DNA of 5,862 bases from Candidatus Komeilibacteria bacterium RIFCSPLOWO2_01_FULL_45_10. Lineage in GTDB: Bacteria > Patescibacteriota > Patescibacteriia > UBA1558 > UBA10009. The stretch is from contig MHKL01000009.1 in the NCBI GenBank assembly GCA_001818835.1, positions 10,933 through 16,794 on the forward strand, in the 5' to 3' direction. The notes beneath the pieces were generated by a model. The model was not told the DNA's origin, made no database searches, and was given only the letters and a program-made list of their open reading frames with translations. Both the position numbers and the translations under genes were made by a program. Shown here piece by piece: positions 1 to 5,843 of this stretch (position 1 is its first letter; every line of letters starts with the position of its first letter).

Positions 1-1
1 G

Positions 2-139
2 GTTTTGAGAGCCGGCCAGTTGACTTTAGCGGAAAAAAACCGCCTGCATCAAAACGCCATGAAATTAATTAATGAAAAATACAACTGGGAAAATATTGCC
101 CTAGGAATGAAACATATTTTTAACGAATTAATTATATGA
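2..139 (+). CDS. C-terminal end of a probable GT4 glycosyltransferase (5' truncated by the window)
   Basis: The frame starting at base 2 is open for 45 codons and closes at TGA 137-139; the gene begins before the window. The visible tail reads as a charged helix (AEKNRLHQNAMKLINEKYNW) followed by ENIALGMKHIFNELII. A Y-N/S-W-E-x-I-A stretch followed by a helix with a late aromatic residue is the usual ending of GT-B fold, family 4 glycosyltransferases, where the last helix packs back on the N-terminal domain. Gene 3499-4656 ends similarly (FYGWDIVTENLLKIYF). The donor-binding motifs lie outside the window, so substrate and exact family are not visible. Its stop overlaps the next start as ATGA (136-139), indicating the same operon and probable translational coupling. 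The GT4 call rests on the tail pattern and the neighbours. Confidence 0.72.
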   Translation, partial: VLRAGQLTLAEKNRLHQNAMKLINEKYNWENIALGMKHIFNELII

Positions 140-1422
140 AAATTGCCATTATCGGAACGGGTTATGTCGGTTTGGTGACGGCCGTGGGCTTAGCCGAACT
201 CGGGCACCAGGTTGTCGGGGTGGACCAAAATTCCGATAAAATCAAGCTACTTAACCAGGGCCGCTCGCCGTTTTACGAACCGCAGCTCGCCCGGCTGTTA
301 AAAAAGAACCTGCTTAAAAAAAAGCTGTCCTTTAACTGCCTGTTAAAAAAGTCCGTTAATTTAGCTGACTTTATTTTCATCTGCGTGGGCACGCCGCCCC
401 AGCAGGACGGCAGCGCCGACCTGACGGCGGTTAAAGAAGTTGCGACCGCCATCGGCCGAGACGCTAAAAAGGGGAAAGTGGTCGTGACCAAAAGCACGGT
501 GCCGGTGGGCACCGGAAAAATTCTGCAAAAAATCCTCGGGCGCAAAAACGGCCGCCAATTTTCAACGGTTTCCTGCCCGGAATTTTTAAGGGAAGGCCGG
601 GCGATTTTTGATTTCTTCCACCCTGACCGGCTGGTGGTCGGCGCCGACGAGCGGCAGACGGCGCTCAAGGTCATGGCGGTTTTCAAAAAAATCAAAACCA
701 AAAAAATCATCACTTCCCGCGAAACCGCCGAACTGATTAAATACGCCGCCAACGCTTTTTTGGCCACTAAAATTTCTTTTATCAACGAAATCGCCAATCT
801 CTGCGAAAAAGTGGGGGCGGACGTGGACCAGGTAGCCGGCGGCGTCGGCGCGGATAAAAGGATTAACCCGTATTTTTTGAAAGCGGGCCTGGGCTACGGC
901 GGCAGCTGTTTTCCCAAGGATGTCAGGGCTTTAAAACAGCTGTCCGGCGGCCACGGCTATTTTTTTCGGCTGTTAAAATCGGTGATTGAAGTCAATAATC
1001 TTCAAAAAAAGCGGTTTTTTGAAAAAATCAAATCAGGCGTCGGCAATTTGCGCGGCAAAACTGTTGCCGTTTTAGGCCTGGCTTTTAAAAACGATACTGA
1101 TGACACCCGTGAATCGGCCGGCATCGCTTTAATCAAGAAAATCAAAAAAGAGGGCGCCAAGGTGAAAGTTTACGATCCCCAAGCCATGGTTAATGCCCGA
1201 GCGGAGCTTGATGAAACCGTGATTTTTTGCGACAGTGAGCTTAAGGCGCTTAGAGGGGCGGATGCCCTGATTATTGCCACTGAGTGGGAAAGGTTTAAGC
1301 ATTTGCCGTGGCCGCGAGTCAAAAAATTAATGAAAAAACCGGTTATTTTTGACGGCAAGAATCTCTTGGACAAAAATTTGCTGGAAAAACTAAAATTTAA
1401 GTACTGGGGAGTGGGTAAATAA
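136..1422 (+). CDS. ugd: UDP-glucose 6-dehydrogenase (UDP-glucuronate synthesis)
   Basis: Cytoplasmic NAD-dependent enzyme that oxidises UDP-glucose twice to UDP-glucuronate, a donor for acidic polysaccharides and glycolipids. The 428 residues match the family's usual 390-460. Visible: N-terminal Rossmann motif GTGYVGL (7-13) with acidic D30 at the end of the second strand; VGTPP (84-88); KSTVPVGT (119-126); CPEFLREG (147-154) and HPDRLVVG (162-169); IKYAANAFLATKISFINE (201-218), holding the expected active-site Lys202 and Asn206; GGSCFPKD (255-262) with catalytic Cys258 and Asp262; then the C-terminal UDP-binding domain with GLAFKNDTDDTRES (314-327). GGSCFPKDV with the FK-x-x-TDD-x-R-x-S block favours UDP-glucose over GDP-mannose or UDP-ManNAc dehydrogenase. 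Lysine-rich stretches (56-72, 184-190) fit an AT-biased genome. The start overlaps the previous stop by 4 bases and has no clear Shine-Dalgarno; the glycine motif follows at once, so the start is well placed. UDP-glucose specificity is inferred from family motifs. Confidence 0.95.
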   Translation: MKIAIIGTGYVGLVTAVGLAELGHQVVGVDQNSDKIKLLNQGRSPFYEPQLARLLKKNLLKKKLSFNCLLKKSVNLADFIFICVGTPPQQDGSADLTAVKEVATAIGRDAKKGKVVVTKSTVPVGTGKILQKILGRKNGRQFSTVSCPEFLREGRAIFDFFHPDRLVVGADERQTALKVMAVFKKIKTKKIITSRETAELIKYAANAFLATKISFINEIANLCEKVGADVDQVAGGVGADKRINPYFLKAGLGYGGSCFPKDVRALKQLSGGHGYFFRLLKSVIEVNNLQKKRFFEKIKSGVGNLRGKTVAVLGLAFKNDTDDTRESAGIALIKKIKKEGAKVKVYDPQAMVNARAELDETVIFCDSELKALRGADALIIATEWERFKHLPWPRVKKLMKKPVIFDGKNLLDKNLLEKLKFKYWGVGK

Positions 1423-1424
1423 TT

Positions 1425-2087
1425 ATGAAAACTTTCATCATCATCCCTTGTTACAATGACGCGGCTTTTCTGGAAAGGGTCATTAACAGCGTTAAGCCGT
1501 ACGGCCAAGTGGTGGTGGTTGACGACGGCTCAACCGACAACAGCCGCGAGATTGCCCAATCAGCCCAGGCAATTGTTTTAAAACACCGTTTAAACCGCGG
1601 CCAAGGCGCGGCTCTGGAAACCGGCGACCTTTACGCTTTGCGTGAGGGCGCGGAAATCGTCGTCCACTTTGACGCCGACGGCCAGCACCAGGCCGCCGAG
1701 ATTCCCCGGCTGATTGAGCCGATTTTAAAAGGCGAGGCGAACGTGGTTTTTGGCTCGCGGTTTTTAAAAAGTGACGACTTCACTCCGTTTTTAAAAAAAT
1801 GGCTGATTTTAAAACCGGCGATTCTCTTCCAGAACCTTCTGCTGGGAGTCAAGCTCACCGATGCCCATAACGGCTTCCGCGCCCTTTCCCGCAAGGCCCT
1901 GGAACTTATCAGAATTACCCAGGACGGCATGGCTCACGCTTCCGAAATCGTTGAAAAAGTCAAATTAAACGGTTTAAAATACCGGGAAGTCCCAGTGACC
2001 GTCCTTTATAACGATTTTGGCCAGGGTTTTGGCGGCGGCTTAAAAATCTTAGCCGACTGGCTTTTCGGAAAATTTAATAATCCATAA
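1425..2087 (+). CDS. GT2 glycosyltransferase, dolichyl/polyprenyl-phosphate sugar synthase-like
   Basis: A 220-residue GT-A fold transferase. Visible: FIIIPCYND (4-12), nucleotide-binding VVDDGSTDNS (31-40), LNRGQGAALETG (56-67), metal-binding FDADGQHQ (82-89), VFGSRF (108-113), and TDAHNGFRALSRKALE (145-160), the acceptor-side TDxxxGFR block typical of DPM1-like enzymes. Family members move a sugar from UDP- or GDP-sugar to a polyprenyl phosphate at the cytoplasmic membrane face; here sugar and lipid are unknown. No transmembrane helix follows the catalytic domain, unlike GtrB/ArnC-type relatives, so it probably needs a membrane partner; the next gene, DUF2304, is the obvious candidate. It starts two bases after the ugd stop, with a purine-rich GGGGAG at 1406-1411 as a possible, rather distant ribosome binding site. 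Its last codons and stop fall in a 7-base repeat tract. Confident for family, not for substrate. Confidence 0.9.
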   Translation: MKTFIIIPCYNDAAFLERVINSVKPYGQVVVVDDGSTDNSREIAQSAQAIVLKHRLNRGQGAALETGDLYALREGAEIVVHFDADGQHQAAEIPRLIEPILKGEANVVFGSRFLKSDDFTPFLKKWLILKPAILFQNLLLGVKLTDAHNGFRALSRKALELIRITQDGMAHASEIVEKVKLNGLKYREVPVTVLYNDFGQGFGGGLKILADWLFGKFNNP

Positions 2088-2099
2088 CCAATAATCAAT
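2076..2099. repeat. Degenerate heptanucleotide repeat tract at the GT2/DUF2304 junction
   Basis: The units AATAATC, CATAACC and AATAATC follow each other at 2076-2096. Rotated, they read AATCCAT, AACCAAT and AATCAAT over 2079-2099. The tract supplies the last codons and stop (TAA 2085-2087) of the upstream glycosyltransferase, the whole 10-base spacer, and reaches the downstream ATG (2098-2100). No Shine-Dalgarno is present in it. With three imperfect AT-rich units it would be weak alone; it gains weight from two clearer 7-base tracts elsewhere in the window. Confidence 0.4.
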
Positions 2100-2448
2100 G
2101 ACTTATCTGCCTTTACAAATCATTGTTAGCTTATTTGTGATGCTGATAGTTTTCCGGCTGAAGAAAAAATTCAAAGACAATAGTTTAAAGACCTCCGAAT
2201 TCATTGCCTGGCTGGTTTTATGGCTGATGGTGCTGGTGGTTTTTTGGCTGCCCCAGACCACCTCTTATCTGGCTTTGCTGTTCGGCATTGGCCGCGGCGT
2301 CGACTTGGCCGTTTATCTGGCAACGCTGGTTATTTTTTACCTGGTTTTCCGCCTCTATCTGAAAATTGACAAGCAGCAAAAGGAAATAACCAAAATTATC
2401 AGGCACTTGGCGTTAAAAGACGAAGATAAAAACCATGACCAGTCATGA
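2098..2448 (+). CDS. DUF2304 family small integral membrane protein
   Basis: A 116-residue protein with three predicted membrane helices at about 4-20, 34-51 and 68-86, then a charged helical tail (LKIDKQQKEITKIIRHLALK, about 88-107) that may form a cytoplasmic coiled coil. The LFGIGRGVDL block (61-70) followed by a hydrophobic helix and a charged tail is the recognisable DUF2304 signature. Length and topology fit the family. No catalytic residues are evident. DUF2304 genes are commonly found beside DPM1-like GT2 genes, as here, 10 bases after one; the inference is that it anchors or helps the anchorless GT2 at the membrane, analogous to the small subunits of eukaryotic dolichol-phosphate-mannose synthase. 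No Shine-Dalgarno precedes the ATG. The family call is confident; the partner role is inferred from context. Confidence 0.87.
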   Translation: MTYLPLQIIVSLFVMLIVFRLKKKFKDNSLKTSEFIAWLVLWLMVLVVFWLPQTTSYLALLFGIGRGVDLAVYLATLVIFYLVFRLYLKIDKQQKEITKIIRHLALKDEDKNHDQS

Positions 2449-3505
2449 AGAAAAAATGAAAAAGGTAGCCATCATTATCGTTTGCTACAATGGTTTAAAA
2501 TATCTCCCAAAACTCCTTGGGAGTATTTTTACCTTTCAGCCCGAAACCGTCCAACAGGAAATTATCGTCATTGATAACGCCTCTATGGACAATTCCGTTC
2601 CCTGGTTAAAACAAAATTATCCCGCTTTAAAAATATTCGGGCAATCAAAAAATCTGGGCTTTGCCCAGGGCAACAATCTTGGCTTAAAATACGCCATTAC
2701 TAATGATTTTGACTACGCCATGCTTTTAAATCAGGATACTATCATTGAAGACGGCTATCTGGACAAGCTGGTGGCTAAGGCGGAAAGCAATCCAGCCATG
2801 GCCGCGGTCCAGCCCAAAATTTTGCTTTATCCTTTAACCGACCTGATTAACAGCGTCGGCAACGTCATCCATTATCTCGGCTTTGGCTACACCTTTGGCC
2901 ATAAAAGCGCGAATCGCGAATCGCGAATCAAGAATCACGAGATTAATTACTGCTCCGGCGCCGCCTGCCTTTTAAAACTGGCCGTCTTGAAAAAAGTCGG
3001 CCTCTTTGACGAAAAGCTGTTTATGTACCATGAGGATCTGGATTTGGGTTGGCGGTTTCTGCTCGCCGGCTACCAAAACGTGATTGAGCTATCAGCCGTG
3101 GTTTACCACCAGTATGAATTCTCCCGCAGCATTAAAAAATATTATTTCCTGGAAAGGAACCGCTTGATCGTCATTTTCCAGAATTATAAGCTTTTAACTT
3201 TGCTCCTGATTTTGCCCGCTTTGATTTTAATGGAAATCGGGCTTTTTATTTTTTCTTTTTTCAACGGCTGGTGGCCGAAAAAATTAAAGGTCTATCTTTA
3301 TTTTCTTAATCCTCAAAACTGGCTGAAAATCATCAAAACCAGAAGCCAGATACAACAATCGAGGAAAAAGGGGGACCGGGCAGTGGTGGCTAAATTTTCC
3401 GGCCTGATTTTACATCAGGAGATCTCTAATCAGCTGATGGAAAAAATAGCCAACCCGCTGTTTAACGCTTACTGGCAAGTGGTCAAAAAATTAATCGTAT
3501 GGTAG
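2435..3505 (+). CDS. GT2 glycosyltransferase, WbbL/rhamnosyltransferase-like, membrane-associated
   Basis: A 356-residue inverting GT-A transferase expected to add one sugar to a lipid-linked acceptor at the inner membrane face. Visible: VAIIIVCYNG (11-20), VIDNASMDNS (45-54), NLGFAQGNN (73-81), MLLNQDT (96-102), where NQD fills the usual D-x-D position as in many WbbL-like enzymes, CSGAACLLK (173-181), and LFDEKLFMYHEDLDLGWR (190-207) with the acidic ED pair expected to hold the catalytic base. A hydrophobic stretch at about 251-278 suggests one or two membrane helices, followed by a basic tail. The start is uncertain: ATG 2435 overlaps DUF2304 by 14 bases, while ATG 2456 (Met8) removes MTSHEEK and leaves MKKVAIII, the typical family N terminus, 7 bases after the DUF2304 stop. 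Both have only weak GAAG-type purine runs upstream. Residues about 157-168 are encoded by a 7-base tandem repeat. A terminator-like hairpin lies at 2504-2530. Rhamnose is only the commonest family substrate and is not shown here. Confidence 0.9.
   Translation: MTSHEEKMKKVAIIIVCYNGLKYLPKLLGSIFTFQPETVQQEIIVIDNASMDNSVPWLKQNYPALKIFGQSKNLGFAQGNNLGLKYAITNDFDYAMLLNQDTIIEDGYLDKLVAKAESNPAMAAVQPKILLYPLTDLINSVGNVIHYLGFGYTFGHKSANRESRIKNHEINYCSGAACLLKLAVLKKVGLFDEKLFMYHEDLDLGWRFLLAGYQNVIELSAVVYHQYEFSRSIKKYYFLERNRLIVIFQNYKLLTLLLILPALILMEIGLFIFSFFNGWWPKKLKVYLYFLNPQNWLKIIKTRSQIQQSRKKGDRAVVAKFSGLILHQEISNQLMEKIANPLFNAYWQVVKKLIVW
2905..2939. repeat. Heptanucleotide tandem repeat inside the GT2 gene
   Basis: Five 7-base units run without a break: AAGCGCG, then AATCGCG twice, then AATCAAG and AATCACG. 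Two are identical and the others differ from them by one or two bases. It is translated in frame as part of KSANRESRIKNHE, a strongly charged segment between FGYTFGH and INYCSGA. That is a variable loop just before the conserved GAA(C/L)L region in this family, so an insertion is likely tolerated. A period of seven is unrelated to codon phase, so this is a DNA-level repeat, not a protein-level one. Confidence 0.7.
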
Positions 3506-4656
3506 AGGAAAATCAAAAAATCGCCCAAGTGGTTTCCACTTTTCCGCCTTACCGCGGGGGCATGGGCAATGTCGCTTACCACCTGGCGGACCAGTTAAGC
3601 CGCCGCACTTTTGAAGTGGAAGTTTTTACGCCGCGCTACAGTTTAAGGGAACATAGTTTTAACAGCCATTTTAAAATCCATAAACTTAATCCGCAGTTTA
3701 AATACGGCAATGCCGCCATTGTGCTTCAATTGGCCGGCTACCTTTTAAAGTTCGACGTGATTCACCTGCATTATCCGTTTTTAGGGGCTTCCACCGCCGT
3801 TTTGCTAGCCAAGCTGATTAAAAGAAAAAAATTAAAATTCATTCTGCATTACCACATGGATTTAGTGGGACGGGACTGGAAAAGTTGGGTTTATAAATCT
3901 TATAACTGGTTTTTCCTGAAAAATCTGGTCCGAGCCGCTGACCAGATCATCGTCAGCTCCCAGGATTATCTGAAAAATTCCCTGTTAAACCGTTTTTACG
4001 GACGTTATGAAAATAAATTCAGGATTTTGCCTAACGGCGTTGATACCGATTATTTCCACCCGCAAAATAAAGACAATTATCTGGTAAGCAAATACCGGCT
4101 CAACGGCAAAAAAGTGATTTTATTTGTCGGAGCCCTGGACAGCGCCCATTATTTCAAAGGCGTTAATTACCTGATTAAAGCCGTTGAATTTTTAAACAGA
4201 GATGATTACCGATTAATCATTGTCGGCGACGGCGATTTAAAACCGGTTTACGAAAATATGGTGGAATCTTCCGCCTTGAGTGAACGCGTCGTTTTTACCG
4301 GCTATGTGCCCGACGAGGAATTAATTAAATATTACAACCTGGCCGACATTTTCATTTTACCATCCATTGACCAAAGCGAGGCCTTTGGCATGGTGCTCTT
4401 GGAAGCCATGGCCTGCGCCAAACCGGTGATTGCGACCGATTTGGCGGGCGTGAGGGAAGTGGTGGAAAAAAAAATCAACGGCTTGCTGGTTAAGCCCAAA
4501 AATCCGGAACTGCTGGCCAAACTCATTAACGAGCTTTTAAATAACCCTGCGCTCTGCCAGGAGTACGGCCAAAACGGCCGGGCCAAGGTGGAAAAATTCT
4601 ACGGCTGGGACATTGTCACGGAAAATCTTTTAAAAATCTACTTTCCTAAAAAATGA
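3499..4656 (+). CDS. GT4 family glycosyltransferase (GT-B fold)
   Basis: A 385-residue retaining transferase, the usual length for GT4, expected to be cytoplasmic or peripherally attached to the membrane. The N-terminal domain holds VVSTFPPYRGGMGNVAYHLA (11-30), with the glycine-rich acceptor/nucleotide loop, then DVIHLHYPF (86-94) and ILHYHMD (115-121). The linker is FRILPNGVDTDYFHP (174-188). The C-terminal donor domain has VGALDSAHYFKGVNYLI (210-226) with Lys220, IIVGDGDL (240-247), VVFTGYVPDEEL (264-275), and EAFGMVLLEAMACAKPVIAT (294-313) with the EX7E pair Glu294/Glu302, followed by GVREVV. All expected motifs are intact. The ATG overlaps the previous gene by 7 bases and has no Shine-Dalgarno, implying coupled translation. 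The next gene overlaps its stop by 4 bases (ATGA). Donor sugar and linkage cannot be read from the sequence; relatives include PimA-like mannosyltransferases and many polysaccharide-cluster enzymes. Confidence 0.92.
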   Translation: MVEENQKIAQVVSTFPPYRGGMGNVAYHLADQLSRRTFEVEVFTPRYSLREHSFNSHFKIHKLNPQFKYGNAAIVLQLAGYLLKFDVIHLHYPFLGASTAVLLAKLIKRKKLKFILHYHMDLVGRDWKSWVYKSYNWFFLKNLVRAADQIIVSSQDYLKNSLLNRFYGRYENKFRILPNGVDTDYFHPQNKDNYLVSKYRLNGKKVILFVGALDSAHYFKGVNYLIKAVEFLNRDDYRLIIVGDGDLKPVYENMVESSALSERVVFTGYVPDEELIKYYNLADIFILPSIDQSEAFGMVLLEAMACAKPVIATDLAGVREVVEKKINGLLVKPKNPELLAKLINELLNNPALCQEYGQNGRAKVEKFYGWDIVTENLLKIYFPKK

Positions 4657-5843
4657 AATTTTGCCTGATTAACAATCTTTTCCCGCCTCTTAGTAGAGGG
4701 GGAACGGAAAAAATTGTGGAATTAATCACCGCCGGAGTAAAAAATTTTGGTGAGGTGATGGTGATTACTTCCCAACCGGACGATGTTTCTTCCTGTAAAC
4801 GGGAGGATAATCTGACGGTTTGCCGTTATAATCCCCAAAATTTTTATTACCTTATGGATGACGGCAAAAAAAATGTTCAGGAAAAAATTTTTTGGCACCT
4901 AAGGGATTTATTCAATCGGCCGGTTTTAAAATTCGTCAAAGAGCAGTTAAATAAATTTAAACCGGATTTTGTCTTTACTCATAACCTTAAAGGTTTAAGT
5001 TTGGGCATACCGAAAATTATCCGAAAATTAAAACTTACCCAGATTCATACTTTGCACGATTACCAGCTGCTTGAACCCCATGGTTCTTTCTATCGCCAGG
5101 GCCAAAATTTAGCCCTTAAAGGGCCGTTTTACGCCCTTTACCGGTATTTAACCAAACAGGCGATTAAAAGCCCGGATTTGGTGGTTTCCCCCTCGGCTTT
5201 TGTCCTGAAAAAACACCGGGAATACGGCTTTTTCAAAAAGTCAAAAACCGCAGTTTTACCCAATCCAATAATCATTAATCATCAGCTACTAGCTACCCGC
5301 TACCCGCTACCCGCTAAATTAAGATTATTATATCTGGGCCAAATCGAGCCGCATAAGGGCGTGGAATTCTTAGTGAGGACTTTTCTAAAATGGCAAAATC
5401 CTAATGCGGCTTTGGCCATCGCCGGCAATGGCAGTGACTTGGAAAAAATCAAAAAGATTTCCAAAAATGACGCCCGGATAAAAATCTTGGGCAAGGTTGA
5501 AAATGAAAAGCTGGCCGAGTTGTTTCAAAATACTGATTTGCTGGTTTTGCCGTCGCTCTGGTGGGAAAACTCGCCCACAGTCATTTACGAGGCCTATGGT
5601 TACGGGGCGCCGGTCTTGGTTTCCGATACCGGCGGCGCCAAAGAACTGGTCAGAGAAGGGGAGACCGGCTGGATTTTTAAATCAAACAGCGGAGATGATT
5701 TGATCAGTAAATTAAAAATGTTGATGGAAAATAAAAATAAATTGCCATTGGCAGGTAAAGCCGGCTACCAATTGGTCCAAAACTTTGCGGTCGATAAATA
5801 TATTTCAAAGTTGCTTGAATTATGTCAAAGTTTGAAGAAATAG
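4653..5843 (+). CDS. GT4 family glycosyltransferase (GT-B fold) with a repeat-derived interdomain linker
   Basis: A 396-residue transferase probably adding a further sugar to the same glycan. N-terminal domain: MKFCLINNLFPPLSRGGTEK (1-20) with the Gly-Gly acceptor loop, FVFTHNLKGLSLGIP (106-120), HTLHDYQLL (132-140, His135/Asp136) and VVSPSAFVLKKHREYG (177-192). C-terminal domain: LRLLYLGQIEPHKGVEFLV (223-241) with Lys235, LAIAGNGSDL (254-263), IKILGKV (276-282), and ENSPTVIYEAYGYGAPVLVS (305-324) with the EX7E pair Glu305/Glu313, followed by GGAKELV. The TLHDY and WWENSPTVIYEA forms mark a GT4 subgroup common in polysaccharide clusters and distinct from the preceding gene. The start overlaps the previous stop as ATGA, with no Shine-Dalgarno. 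Oddity: the linker after VLPNP (residues about 206-221) is encoded by a 7-base tandem repeat in place of the normal PNGxD-x-x-x-F linker. The frame stays open and downstream motifs are complete, so the gene is predicted functional. Confidence 0.92.
   Translation: MKFCLINNLFPPLSRGGTEKIVELITAGVKNFGEVMVITSQPDDVSSCKREDNLTVCRYNPQNFYYLMDDGKKNVQEKIFWHLRDLFNRPVLKFVKEQLNKFKPDFVFTHNLKGLSLGIPKIIRKLKLTQIHTLHDYQLLEPHGSFYRQGQNLALKGPFYALYRYLTKQAIKSPDLVVSPSAFVLKKHREYGFFKKSKTAVLPNPIIINHQLLATRYPLPAKLRLLYLGQIEPHKGVEFLVRTFLKWQNPNAALAIAGNGSDLEKIKKISKNDARIKILGKVENEKLAELFQNTDLLVLPSLWWENSPTVIYEAYGYGAPVLVSDTGGAKELVREGETGWIFKSNSGDDLISKLKMLMENKNKLPLAGKAGYQLVQNFAVDKYISKLLELCQSLKK
5267..5315. repeat. Heptanucleotide tandem repeat inside the GT4 gene
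   Basis: Seven consecutive 7-base units fill 49 bases: AATAATC, ATTAATC, ATCAGCT, ACTAGCT, then ACCCGCT three times, with the next base again A. The units change stepwise from AT-rich to GC-rich along the tract. It is read in frame as IIINHQLLATRYPLPA, joining VLPNP to KLRLLYLG, i.e. the linker between the two Rossmann-like domains. Three exact copies (5295-5315) make 21 bases, or seven codons, which keeps the frame; one or two extra units would not. Confidence 0.75.

Noticed and set aside
273..797. Long open frame on the minus strand within ugd
   Set aside because: It lies antisense to a strongly conserved dehydrogenase, its translation has no recognisable domain, and it fits a shadow of GC-rich coding sequence.
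1170..1508. Minus-strand open frame spanning the ugd/GT2 junction
   Set aside because: It covers the 3' end of one confident gene and the 5' end of another, and its product resembles no family.
2729..2743. NQD instead of DxD in the GT2 at 2435-3505, as a sign of an inactive enzyme
   Set aside because: LLNxDT is the normal form in WbbL/rhamnosyltransferase-like GT2 proteins, and the other catalytic motifs are intact.
4686..4699. Small inverted repeat CCTCT/AGAGG near the start of the last GT4 gene
   Set aside because: A 5-bp stem without a T-run, inside codons for the conserved PPLSRGG motif; expected by chance.
5112..5128. Inverted repeat GCCCT/AGGGC followed by CGTTT inside the last GT4 gene
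   Set aside because: The stem is only 5 bp with a 3-base loop and a poor T-tract; too weak to call a terminator.
5497..5703. Plus-strand open frame in another frame within the last GT4 gene
   Set aside because: The correct frame there encodes the EX7E donor-binding region; the alternative product is rich in Trp, Arg and Ser, as out-of-frame translation often is.
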